Of a DNA stretch of 64,000 nucleotides, positions 8,167-15,738 are shown piece after piece. The position numbers and the translations under genes are program-made. The notes beneath the pieces were generated by a model. It saw nothing but the letters and a program-made list of their open reading frames with translations. It did no database searches and was not told the origin of the DNA. Position 1 is the first letter of the stretch. The number at the start of each line of letters is the position of its first letter. The DNA is taken from positions 62,001 to 126,000 of the forward strand of contig CAVPQM010000017.1 in assembly GCA_963707555.1 (NCBI GenBank). The letters run 5' to 3'. This DNA comes from JAFAFN01 sp963707555 (lineage in GTDB: Bacteria; Actinomycetota; Acidimicrobiia; Acidimicrobiales; Microtrichaceae).

Positions 8167-9015
8167 GTGCTGACGGTTGACTACGACGAACTCGGTCTCC
8201 GCGAGGGAGACCTGGTGCTCGACATGGGGGCCGGCGCGGGCCGCCACTCCTTCGAGTGCTTCCGCCGCGGCGCGCAGGTCGTCGCGCTCGACTACGACTA
8301 CGACGAGCTCGGCGAGGTCCGGAAGCTGTTCTGGGCGATGCGCGAGGCCGGCGAAGCCCCGAAGGACGGCCTGGGCGTGGCGCTCAACGGCGACGCCCTC
8401 CGGCTGCCGTTCCCCGACGACACCTTCGACCGCATCATCTGCTCCGAGGTCTTCGAGCACATCCCCGACGACGAGGGTGCGATGGCCGAGCTGACGCGGG
8501 TGCTGAAGCCCGGCGGCGTGCTCGCCGCGACGGTGCCGGCGTGGTTCCCCGAGAAGGTCTGCTGGGCGCTCTCCGCCGAGTACCACGCGCCGCTCGCCGC
8601 CGGTGGCCACGTGCGCATCTACACCGAGCCGCTGTTCCGTCACCGCCTGAGCGTGGCCGGCCTGCACCCCACGGGCTCGCACCGCGCCCATGCGCTGCAC
8701 GCGCCGTACTGGTGGCTGAAGTGCATCGTCGGTGTCAGCAACGACGTGCACCCGCTGGTCAAGGCGTACCACCGGCTGCTGGTCTGGGACATCGCCAAGG
8801 CACCCGCACTGACCCGCACCGCCGAGCGCATCCTCAACCCGATCCTCGGCAAGAGCGTCGTGGTCTACTCCCGCAAGCCGGTCCGACCGACCCGCGGCGC
8901 CGAGTCGTCGACGGCAGCCACGCTGGACCCGCCGGTCGGGCCCGAGAGCGCCAGCCACGCCAAGGTCACCTTCGCCAGCCCCGCGGGCAACGGCAGCGAG
9001 CGCGCCGGTGTCTGA
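8167..9015 (+). CDS. class I SAM-dependent methyltransferase
   Basis: A 282-residue methyltransferase. Motif I is LVLDMGAGAGRHS (about residues 17-29), the acidic residue that binds the SAM ribose follows in VVALDYD, and motif IV is FDRIICSEVFEHIPDD. The enzyme resembles the ubiE/type 11 group; the substrate is not apparent. The start is GTG at 8167, with GAGG about nine bases upstream. The last codons overlap the GTG of the next gene, so these two are translationally linked. Confidence 0.85.
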   Translation: MLTVDYDELGLREGDLVLDMGAGAGRHSFECFRRGAQVVALDYDYDELGEVRKLFWAMREAGEAPKDGLGVALNGDALRLPFPDDTFDRIICSEVFEHIPDDEGAMAELTRVLKPGGVLAATVPAWFPEKVCWALSAEYHAPLAAGGHVRIYTEPLFRHRLSVAGLHPTGSHRAHALHAPYWWLKCIVGVSNDVHPLVKAYHRLLVWDIAKAPALTRTAERILNPILGKSVVVYSRKPVRPTRGAESSTAATLDPPVGPESASHAKVTFASPAGNGSERAGV

Positions 9016-10049
9016 GTCGCTGTTCGTCGACATCGACGAGCTCGTCACGGCGTCGCAGCTCACGGCCACCGCCGACGCCGTCGCGGAGTGGCAGCTCGAC
9101 TCGGGCATGGTGCCCTGGTTCCCCGGCGGTCACGCCGACCCCTGGAACCACACCGAGGCGCTCATGGCGCTCATGCTGGGCGGCCACCGCGACGCGGCCG
9201 AACGCGGCTTCGAGTGGCTGCAGTCGCTCCAGCGCGAGGACGGCGCCTGGCACCAGTACTACGTGGCCGAGGGCATCGAGCAGGACAAGCTCGACGCGAA
9301 CTGCGTCGCGTACGTCGCCGCCGGTGTCTGGTTCCACTGGCTGACCTACCGCGACCGCGGCTTCCTCGAGTCGATGTGGCCGATGGTCGCGCGCCGCGAC
9401 CGACTTCGTGCTCGGCCTGCAGCAGCCCCGCGGTGAGATCATCTGGGCCCGCCACGCGGACTCGACCCCGTTCACCTTCGCGCTGCTGACCGGGTCGTCG
9501 TCGATCTGCCACAGCCTGCGCTGCTCGATCGCCATCGCCCGCGAGCTCGGCCACGAACGCCCCAACTGGGAGCTCGGCGCCACCAAGCTCTACCGGGTCA
9601 TCCGCGACGACCCCGACGCCTTCGCCCCCAAGCACCGCTGGGCGATGGACTGGTACTACCCCGTGCTCTGCGGCGTGATGATCGGCGAGACGGGCCGCGA
9701 GCGGCTCGCCCACCGGATCGACGCGTTCACCATCGACGAGTGGGGTGTGCGCTGCGTGTCGGACCGCCCGTGGATCACCGCGGCCGAGACCTGCGAGTGT
9801 GCGATCGCCCACCTGGCGGTCGGCGAGCACGAGACCGCGAAGCGGCTCTTCGCCTGGTCACAACGGCTCCGCACCGACAACGACCGCTACTGGACCGGCA
9901 TCGTCGTGCCCGAAGAGGTCCACTTCCCCGGCGGCGAGCAGTCGACCTACACCGCAGCCGCGGTCCTGCTGGCCGCCGATGCGCTCGGTGGCGTCACGGC
10001 GACCGCCGACCTGTTCACCTCGCACGACGCACTCCCTGCTGTCGACTGA
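9008..10049 (+). CDS. alpha/alpha-toroid protein of the prenyltransferase/terpene-cyclase-like superfamily (one frameshift)
   Basis: About 346 residues after correction. The N-terminal part has repeated helical pairs typical of alpha/alpha toroids (HADPWNHTEALMALMLGG, ERGFEWLQSLQREDGAWHQYY, ANCVAYVAAGVWFHWL). The second half continues with LGLQQPRGEIIWARH and TCECAIAHLAVGEH. Such proteins are often labelled prenyltransferase or squalene-cyclase-like, but I see no DxDD cyclase motif, so the activity is open. One extra C near 9394 changes frame; removing it gives MVARATDFVLGLQQ. It starts inside the methyltransferase stop and ends just before a tandem repeat. Confidence 0.7.
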
Positions 10050-10053
10050 CTGC

Positions 10054-10120
10054 TGACCGTCGGCGCGCCGTGACCGTCGGCGCGCCGTGACCGTTGGCGC
10101 GCCGTGACCGTTGGCGCGCG
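10054..10120. repeat. 17-bp tandem repeat just after the alpha-toroid gene
   Basis: Four units of 17 bp (the last one base shorter) start at 10054, 10071, 10088 and 10105, each beginning with TGA and containing the 8-bp palindrome GGCGCGCC. Units one and two are identical (TGACCGTCGGCGCGCCG); units three and four share a C-to-T change. The array begins four bases after the stop codon at 10047-10049. Confidence 0.9.
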
Positions 10121-10160
10121 ATGTGCCGACCGGTCCGTGCAGGGTGAAGACTGGTCGTCG

Positions 10161-10592
10161 ATGACCGCGCTCCGAGCAACCGCCGTGCAGGGACCCGCCC
10201 GTCGGGCCGTCAAGGCCAGCGCCGCCGCAGTGATGGTGGCCATCACCCTGACCGTCCTCGCGCTCACGTCGACCGCGCCCGTGGCCGCGCAACCGGGCGA
10301 GACGACCTCGACGCTGCCGACCGACAACCGCGAGCTCGGCAACAGCCTGCCGAAGCCGAACCGGGGCATGGAGCCCCAGGACGCCGGCGATCCCGGTGGC
10401 TGGCTCCAGACGTCGTTGTTCTTCCTGATCTGCGGCGCGATCGTCGTCATCGTCGGGCTGGTCTGGTGGTCGTCGCGCCGTGCGCGGCTCCGTCGGGAGG
10501 CCGCCGGACTCGACCCGGCTCAGGTGGCACGCCGATCGGGCGCCGGCGTGCGCGCCGCACCCGACCCCGAGGGCGCAGCGGACCGTTCCTGA
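10161..10592 (+). CDS. small exported or membrane protein of unknown function
   Basis: A 143-residue protein that I do not recognise. It has an N-terminal signal-like segment (KASAAAVMVAITLTVLAL, ending near VAAQPG), a short polar region rich in Pro, Asn and Glu, a second membrane helix LFFLICGAIVVIVGLVWW and a basic cytoplasmic tail ending in an acidic Pro-rich stretch. It probably spans the membrane once after cleavage, with a roughly 50-residue outer region. The start at 10161 is the ATG closest to the signal segment. It sits between the toroid gene and a convergent methyltransferase. Confidence 0.65.
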   Translation: MTALRATAVQGPARRAVKASAAAVMVAITLTVLALTSTAPVAAQPGETTSTLPTDNRELGNSLPKPNRGMEPQDAGDPGGWLQTSLFFLICGAIVVIVGLVWWSSRRARLRREAAGLDPAQVARRSGAGVRAAPDPEGAADRS

Positions 10593-10598
10593 TCGGGC

Positions 10599-11240
10599 TC
10601 AGGCCGTACGGCGCAGGACCCGCAGCGAACCGGTCGCCGAGACCTCGCTGAACCGGCCGGACTCGAGCGCCGGCAGGTAGATGCGCTCGTAGGGCGGACG
10701 GCCACCCTCGGCGGGGTCCGGGAAGACGTCGTGGATCGCGAGCAGGCCGCCCGGCGCCACGTGCGGCGTCCACCGCTCGTAGTCGAGCGCCGCGGGCTCC
10801 TCACCGTGGCCACCGTCGATGAACACCAGCGCGCACGGGGTGGTCCAGAAGCTGGCGACCGTCGGCGAGTCGCCCACGACCGCCACGACCGAGTCCTCGA
10901 CGCCCGCACCGAACACGGTGCGGCGGAACCACGGCAAGGTGTCCATCCGGCCCACCTCGGGGTCGACCAGGTCCGGCTCGTGCCACTCCCAGCCGGGCTG
11001 GTTCTCCTCGGAGCCGCGGTGGTGGTCGATCGCGATCAGCACCACACCCGACTCCTGGGCCGCCGCCCCCAGGTACACCGAGGACTTGCCGCAGTACGAG
11101 CCCACTTCGAGCAGCGGCGCGCCCGGCACCGCCACGGCGGCGTCCAGGCCCGCCTGGTACAGCGCCAGGCCCTCGTCGTCGGGCATGAAGCCGCGCGCGG
11201 CGCGCGCCGCCTCCAACGTGTTCGGGTCCATCTCGTTCAC
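10599..11240 (-). CDS. class I SAM-dependent methyltransferase (Methyltransf_24 type)
   Basis: A 213-residue methyltransferase. The SAM-binding segment is PLLEVGSYCGKSSVYLG and the later acidic strand is CALVFIDGGHGEE, followed by HVAPGGLLAIHDVFPDP. This arrangement matches the type 24 methyltransferases often found with cell-surface glycan genes. The substrate is unknown. Start is GTG at 11240, behind GAGGGG at about seven bases. It lies downstream of the GtrA gene on the same strand, separated by the 55-bp repeats. Confidence 0.8.
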   Translation of the reverse strand: MNEMDPNTLEAARAARGFMPDDEGLALYQAGLDAAVAVPGAPLLEVGSYCGKSSVYLGAAAQESGVVLIAIDHHRGSEENQPGWEWHEPDLVDPEVGRMDTLPWFRRTVFGAGVEDSVVAVVGDSPTVASFWTTPCALVFIDGGHGEEPAALDYERWTPHVAPGGLLAIHDVFPDPAEGGRPPYERIYLPALESGRFSEVSATGSLRVLRRTA

Positions 11241-11253
11241 TGTCGCCCCTCGA

Positions 11254-11400
11254 TCAGATCGGCAGGTCGCCGTGCAACATGTCGAGCTCGTCGGTCATCA
11301 TTCCCGCCTCAGATCGGCAGATCGCCGTGCAACATGTCGAGCTCGTCGGTCATCATTCCCGCCTCAGATCGGCAGATCGCCGTGCAACATGTCGAGCTCG
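11254..11400. repeat. 55-bp tandem repeat copying the end of the GtrA gene
   Basis: Two full 55-bp units (starting at 11254 and 11309) and the first part of a third (11364) contain the last codons and stop of the minus-strand GtrA gene. The unit at 11364 is the genuine gene end. On the minus strand each of the two downstream units also holds ATG ATG followed by the codons for TDELDMLHGDLPI and TGA, giving a possible 15-codon open frame. Confidence 0.9.
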
Positions 11401-11897
11401 TCCTCGTCCGGCTCCTCGCCGTGGTGGATCACCTTGAAGATCCAGCGGTCCAGGATGACGTAGCGACCGAGCCAGACGATGCCGAAGCCGGCGAGCTGAG
11501 CGAAGAAGACGGCGACCTTCTCGATCCAACCGTGGCTCTCGATCATCCAGTCGACGACGAACGTGAGCGTGGTCGCGAACGTGACGCCGAGCATGGCGGC
11601 GATCCAGAACACGACGACCTGCGTGCGGAGGTTGTCGCGCGAGACGTTCTTCCAGACCAACATCTTGTTCGCGAAGAAGTTGGGGATGGTCAGGATCGCC
11701 GAGCTGGCGATCGAGGCCGCGACCCAGTTGGTCTCCTTGACGCCGTCGACGGTGTCGGTGAACACGAGGGCACCGAGCAGCTGGATCAAGATCTGGCCCA
11801 GCGGCACGAACACGACCGACACGCCGGCATACCGGAGCTGCTTGCGGCCCTCGGGCGACTTGGCGTGGGCGAGCACCGCCGACGGAGAGAGATTCAC
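11364..11897 (-). CDS. GtrA-family membrane protein
   Basis: About 177 residues with four predicted membrane helices (LRYAGVSVVFVPLGQILIQLL, the SSAILTIPNFFANKMLVW region, VVFWIAAMLGVTFATTLTFV and KVAVFFAQLAGFGIVWLG). The NKMLVWK segment and the late RYVILDRWIF are typical of GtrA proteins, which help move lipid-linked sugars or act in cell-surface glycan assembly. Start GTG at 11897 is chosen because TACTGT lies seven bases upstream. The tail DELDMLHGDLPI is copied twice more downstream. Being near glycosyl- and methyltransferases supports a surface-glycan role, by inference. Confidence 0.8.
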   Translation of the reverse strand: MNLSPSAVLAHAKSPEGRKQLRYAGVSVVFVPLGQILIQLLGALVFTDTVDGVKETNWVAASIASSAILTIPNFFANKMLVWKNVSRDNLRTQVVVFWIAAMLGVTFATTLTFVVDWMIESHGWIEKVAVFFAQLAGFGIVWLGRYVILDRWIFKVIHHGEEPDEDELDMLHGDLPI

Positions 11898-11904
11898 CTC
11901 GGAG

Positions 11905-11910
11905 ACAGTA
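11905..11910 (-). promoter_or_regulatory. leaderless -10 hexamer (TACTGT) for the GtrA gene
   Basis: TACTGT on the minus strand ends seven bases before the GTG at 11897. It fits the TAnnnT-N6-9-start pattern seen at many genes in this window and fixes the start. Confidence 0.55.
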
Positions 11911-11998
11911 CCGGAGCTCGCCCGCTGCAACCCCAACGGTCGGGGTGGCAACCAGGTGCTGACCGGACGTCGTCACGACGCGCGACCACACTGTCCCG

Positions 11999-13276
11999 AT
12001 GCCATCGACCCCGACCACGACCGACCCGACCGGGAGGCCACGTCCTGTGGCGCTCGGCGCTGCCATGGTGTCGCTGGTGCTGCTCTGCGCTGCGTGCTCC
12101 TCCGAGGACCGCTCCTCGTCGACCACGGCGCCGGCTCCCTCGTCGACCGCCGAGGTCGTCGAGAGCACCGACGCACCGCAGGTCGAGCTGGTGCGGACGG
12201 GGGTCGAGCTGCACAACCCGATCGCCCTCGAGGTCGTGCCGGACTCGTCGTCGGTGCTGATCGCGACCAAGCAGGGCCTGGTGCACGAGGCGATCGCCAC
12301 CGACGGCGACCTCGAGGTGATCGACGAACCGGTCCTCGACCTGACCGGGCTCGTCGGCGAGGCCGAGGGCGAGCAGGGGCTGTTGGGCCTCGCCGTGCAC
12401 CCCGACGGCGACCGCCTCTATGCCAGCTACACCGCCAGCGGCGACGACGGGGCCAGCCGCCTCGACCGCTACGAGCTCACCGGCACGCCCGGCGCCCTCA
12501 CCGCGTCGCTCGACAGTCGCGTGAACCTGCTCGACGTCGAGCAGCCCTACGAGAACCACAACGGCGGGCACGTCACGTTCGGACCCGACGGCATGCTCTA
12601 CCTGGGGCTCGGCGACGGCGGGTCCGGCGGTGACCCCGAGGGCAACGCCCAGGACCGCAGCTCGTTGCTCGGCAAGATCCTCCGGCTCGACCCGGACGCG
12701 ACCGGGCCCGACGACGTGGCCGCCGAGGGCAATCCGTTCCGGGCGGACGGTGACGACGGGTCGACGGGCCGCCCGGAGATCTGGCTGACCGGAGTGCGCA
12801 ACCCGTGGCGCTTCGGCTTCGACCGGGCGACGGGTGACCTGTGGATCGCGGACGTCGGCCAGGACCGCTTCGAGGAGATCCACGTGCTGCGGGCCGCCGA
12901 CGGCGCGGGGCGTGGGGCGAACCTGGGCTGGGACCTCTACGAGGGCAACGAGCCGTTCGACGAGCCGGACCCCGCCCCCGGCGCGGCGAGCGCCGGGCCC
13001 TTCGCCGAACCCGTGTTCAGCTATCCCCGCGACGAGGGCTGCTCGATCACCGGAGGCGTGGTCTACCGCGGGACCGCCGTCCCCGAGCTCGACGGCACCT
13101 ACCTGTTCGCGGACCACTGCACACCCGGCCTGCGCGCCATCCGGGTCGGCGACACCGTCGAGTCCCTACGCCTCGGCGACGACCTGGACTCAGCGGTCAG
13201 CTTCAGCGAGGACGCCGAGGGTGAGGTGTACGCGGTGAGCCTGTGGAGCGGGATCTACCGACTGACTCCGGGCTGA
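11999..13276 (+). CDS. PQQ-dependent sugar dehydrogenase-like lipoprotein (glucose/sorbosone dehydrogenase family)
   Basis: A 425-residue exported lipoprotein: signal segment GAAMVSLVLLCAAC ends in the lipobox Cys at about residue 33, then a Ser/Thr linker. The six-bladed propeller of the soluble glucose dehydrogenase/Hhip family follows, with EGEQGLLGLAVHPD, ENHNGGHVTFGPDGMLYLGLGDGG (the NGG-H segment carries the usual catalytic His) and VRNPWRFGFD. It probably oxidises a sugar or sugar derivative outside the cell with PQQ; the actual substrate is unknown. It is divergent from the GtrA gene. Confidence 0.88.
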   Translation: MPSTPTTTDPTGRPRPVALGAAMVSLVLLCAACSSEDRSSSTTAPAPSSTAEVVESTDAPQVELVRTGVELHNPIALEVVPDSSSVLIATKQGLVHEAIATDGDLEVIDEPVLDLTGLVGEAEGEQGLLGLAVHPDGDRLYASYTASGDDGASRLDRYELTGTPGALTASLDSRVNLLDVEQPYENHNGGHVTFGPDGMLYLGLGDGGSGGDPEGNAQDRSSLLGKILRLDPDATGPDDVAAEGNPFRADGDDGSTGRPEIWLTGVRNPWRFGFDRATGDLWIADVGQDRFEEIHVLRAADGAGRGANLGWDLYEGNEPFDEPDPAPGAASAGPFAEPVFSYPRDEGCSITGGVVYRGTAVPELDGTYLFADHCTPGLRAIRVGDTVESLRLGDDLDSAVSFSEDAEGEVYAVSLWSGIYRLTPG

Positions 13277-13279
13277 CCC

Positions 13280-14054
13280 TCAGCCGTCGTCGTCGCCGAC
13301 GCCGCTGCCGACGGGGCGGGTCATGTTGACGACGATCCCTTCGGCAGCGATCGAGAAGAGCCCCCACTTCGCATGCGGATCGGTCGCCCGGTCGGCCCGG
13401 CCCGTCCACTGGAACTCGCGCGTCGTGCGCTCGGGGTGCACGTTGTGGATGAGCCCGAACCCCTCGAGCAGCGCGGACATCGCGACGGCGATGTCCGCGA
13501 ACGACAGCGGCGGCACGGGCTCTCGCCCGACCTTCTCGCCGAGCAACGTGTAGAAGTCGGTCAGTCGGGCGACCACCTCTTGGGCGTCGTGCTCGGGCCA
13601 GTTGCCGTTGAGCGTCATGGCCTGCGACGCCTGCATGAGCGGCCGGCCGGGACCGGTGATCCGACTCATCTCGTAGGCCGTCAGCGCGAGCACCACGTCG
13701 CTCACCCGGTCGGGGATGAGCTCGGCCGCCTCGACGAGACGGTCGGTGCTCGCGGAGCTCACCCACAGCCGGGCAGAGACGTCGCTGAGGAACCGTTCGA
13801 CCGCGGCACTGCCGTCACCGTCAGGGGCACCCCAGTAGTGGTAGATGAGCCCCCTGCTCAGGCCGGCCCGCTGCGCGACCGACGCGCGGGGTCAGGTAGT
13901 CGTAGACATCGCGCAGGTCGGTGTCGCCGCGGAAGTGCTCGAGCACCAGCTCCAACGCAGCATCGAGCAGCCGCTCGCGGGACCCCGAACCCTCCCGCTC
14001 GACGGTGGTCTCGTCACCGCCGCCCGACTCGCTGTCCGGTCGTGTCGTGCCCAC
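13280..14054 (-). CDS. TetR-type regulator, paralog 1 (one frameshift)
   Basis: About 257 residues after correction. The N-terminal part SRERLLDAALELVLEHF begins a helix-turn-helix domain and the frame changes near 13885, after DVYDYLTP. The second frame continues as VAQRAGLSRGLIYHYWG, the recognition helix region. The C-terminal ligand domain is normal length. It is about half identical by eye to the next TetR gene, including the unusual DxYDYLTP segment before the HTH turn. GTG at 14054 is used because TAGCGT lies six bases upstream. A 200-base structured spacer separates it from its paralog. Confidence 0.8.
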
Positions 14055-14060
14055 GGTTCG

Positions 14061-14066
14061 ACGCTA
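14061..14066 (-). promoter_or_regulatory. leaderless -10 hexamer (TAGCGT) for TetR paralog 1
   Basis: TAGCGT on the minus strand lies six bases before the GTG at 14054. The same hexamer precedes the paralog at 15088, so promoter and gene were probably duplicated together. Confidence 0.55.
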
Positions 14067-14164
14067 CCCGCCGATCCACTGATCGACCCTGCGCCGGGGC
14101 CAGCGAGCCGCGACCGCCGCGGATCTGCCACGGATCGACGACCGAGACGGTCGCCGAGATCGCT

Positions 14165-14182
14165 GTTGACACAACTGTCAAC
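14165..14182. promoter_or_regulatory. perfect inverted repeat, TetR-operator-like
   Basis: GTTGACA-CAAC-TGTCAAC is a perfect 7-bp inverted repeat around four bases. It lies between the two TetR paralogs. The left arm doubles as a consensus TTGACA -35 for plus-strand transcription, with TACACT 19 bases later (14191-14196). A TetR dimer binding here could control its own spacer or gene; this is inference. Confidence 0.55.
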
Positions 14183-14212
14183 GAGTGGTGTACACTTTTA
14201 TTCGCCCCATCA

Positions 14213-14254
14213 GGCCCGGGAAGTGCGTCTCACATCGAGCGCACTGCCCGGGCC
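14213..14254 (-). terminator. strong hairpin directly after the TetR paralog 2 stop
   Basis: GGCCCGGGAAGTGCG (14213-14227) pairs with CGCACTGCCCGGGCC (14240-14254), 15 bp with a single A-G mismatch, around a 12-base loop. It begins immediately after the minus-strand stop at 14255-14257, and the minus strand continues into an A-rich stretch rather than U-rich. A terminator for paralog 2 is likely. It could equally end a short plus-strand RNA begun at the TACACT. Confidence 0.5.
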
Positions 14255-15088
14255 TCATTCGTTCCGGGCCCGCCCGTTCCCCGAACCGTCGCGGGGGACG
14301 GGCCGGGTCATGTTGAGCACCACGCTCTCGGCCACGATCGCCAGCAGGTTCCAGACGTCGTCGACCGACTCGGGTGATCCCTCACGACCCTGCCAGGCGA
14401 CGCTCCGGTCGTAGTCCTCGGGGTGCAGGCGAGCCATGAGCGCGAACCCCTCGACCACCGCCGACATCGCATGGGCGACATCCGCGATGTCGAGCGGCGG
14501 GATCGGTTCCCGCCCCACCTTCTGGGCGAGTCGGACGTAGAGCTCCTCGGTCTTGCGCCGCACGACGTCCGCCTCACCCGGGGGCCACATGTCGTTGAGG
14601 GTCATCGCCTGCGTCGCCTGGAGCGCAGCGCGCCCGTCGCCGCGGATCCGGTCCATCTCGAAGTCGCTGAACGCGACCAGCACGTCGGAGAGCCGGTCCG
14701 GCAGCAGGTCGGCCGCCTCGACCACGTCGGCGGCTCCGGTGGTCCTGCGACAGATCGACGCGGCGACCTCCTCCAGGAACCGATCGACCGCGCCGCTCTC
14801 GTCGCCGTCGCCGTCCTGCTCGTCGCGGTCGGGGCCACCCCAGTGGTGGTAGATGAGCCCGCGGCTCACGCCGGCCCGTTGCGCCACCGCACCCGGGGTC
14901 AGGTAGTCGTACAGGTCCCGGATCTCGACCTCGGCGGCGTAGTGCTCGAAGACCAGCTCCACGGCCGCCTCGACCAGACGACCGCGCGAGTCCGACGGCG
15001 GCCGCCCGGCGCCACTCCCCGTCGAGCGCGTGACGTCCTCACCGGCACGCGCTGCACCGTCGTTCGTGCTGGCCCCCCGAGTTCCCAC
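14255..15088 (-). CDS. TetR-type regulator, paralog 2
   Basis: About 277 residues. The N-terminal tail is Gly/Ser/Arg rich; the DNA-binding domain runs from SRGRLVEAAVELVFEHY through IRDLYDYLTPGAVAQRAGV to SRGLIYHHWGG. The C-terminal ligand domain has AMTLNDMWPPGEADVVRRKTEEL and ends LNMTRPVP, as in paralog 1. Both are longer than usual TetR proteins because of the inserted segment before the HTH. I set the start at GTG 15088 from the TAGCGT seven bases upstream and from the matching MGT start of paralog 1. It is divergent from the acyltransferase at 15145. Confidence 0.85.
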   Translation of the reverse strand: MGTRGASTNDGAARAGEDVTRSTGSGAGRPPSDSRGRLVEAAVELVFEHYAAEVEIRDLYDYLTPGAVAQRAGVSRGLIYHHWGGPDRDEQDGDGDESGAVDRFLEEVAASICRRTTGAADVVEAADLLPDRLSDVLVAFSDFEMDRIRGDGRAALQATQAMTLNDMWPPGEADVVRRKTEELYVRLAQKVGREPIPPLDIADVAHAMSAVVEGFALMARLHPEDYDRSVAWQGREGSPESVDDVWNLLAIVAESVVLNMTRPVPRDGSGNGRARNE

Positions 15089-15095
15089 GAAGCGC

Positions 15096-15101
15096 ACGCT
15101 A
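15096..15101 (-). promoter_or_regulatory. leaderless -10 hexamer (TAGCGT) for TetR paralog 2
   Basis: TAGCGT on the minus strand is seven bases before the GTG at 15088. Confidence 0.55.
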
Positions 15102-15130
15102 CCCGGGTCGGCGGTCCCGGCGGCTCCCAC

Positions 15131-15136
15131 TACCGT
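15131..15136 (+). promoter_or_regulatory. leaderless -10 hexamer (TACCGT) for the acyltransferase at 15145
   Basis: TACCGT ends eight bases before the ATG at 15145. It is divergent from the TetR paralog 2 hexamer 30 bases away. Confidence 0.5.
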
Positions 15137-15144
15137 GGAGCGCG

Positions 15145-15729
15145 ATGAGGCTCCTCCTGTCCCGTGTCTGGCTCGCCCTCTGGCGTTGGAAGGTCGTCCA
15201 GCTCGAGCCGCTCCCGCCGAAGTGCGTGATGATCGCCGCACCCCACACCAGCAACTGGGACTTCCCCATCACGCTGGCCATGGCCTCGGTGAGCGGGATC
15301 GACATCCGCTGGCTCGGCAAGGAGCAGATGTTCAACCCGGTGCTCGGCCCGATCTTCCGCTGGCTCGGCGGCATCTCGGTGAAGCGGTCGAGTGCGAACG
15401 GTCTCGTCGGTGACCTGGCTGCGGAGTTCTCGCGCCACGACCAGCTCGTCCTCGTCGTGCCCGCAGAGGGCACCCGCGGCGCGGTCGACTACTGGAAGTC
15501 CGGCTTCTACCGCATCGCCCAACTGGCCGACGTGCCGATCGTGTGCGCCTTCGTCGACCGCAGCACCCGCACCGGCGGCTTCGGCCCGGTCATCACTCCG
15601 TCGGGCGACGTCGTCGCCGACATGGACCGCATCCGGGAGTTCTACGCCGGCAAGACCGGCCTCAAGCCGAACCGCTTCTCGGTGCCCCGCCTCCACGAAG
15701 AGGACCAGGAACCCGCGAACGGGAGCTGA
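15145..15729 (+). CDS. PlsC-type acyltransferase, short form
   Basis: A 194-residue acyltransferase of the 1-acyl-glycerol-3-phosphate acyltransferase superfamily. The catalytic H-x4-D motif is HTSNWD at about residue 34 and the phosphate-binding EGTR is in VVPAEGTRGAVDYWKSGFY. The protein is shorter than typical PlsC and has only a brief hydrophobic N-terminus, so it is probably peripheral to the membrane. It would acylate a lysophospholipid or related polar lipid; the acceptor is not evident. A second family member is encoded convergently ten bases downstream. Confidence 0.85.
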   Translation: MRLLLSRVWLALWRWKVVQLEPLPPKCVMIAAPHTSNWDFPITLAMASVSGIDIRWLGKEQMFNPVLGPIFRWLGGISVKRSSANGLVGDLAAEFSRHDQLVLVVPAEGTRGAVDYWKSGFYRIAQLADVPIVCAFVDRSTRTGGFGPVITPSGDVVADMDRIREFYAGKTGLKPNRFSVPRLHEEDQEPANGS

Positions 15730-15738
15730 GCCGCTCGC

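Noticed and set aside
10054..10120. Short repeats read as a CRISPR array
   Set aside because: The units are directly adjacent with no spacers, and no cas genes are present.
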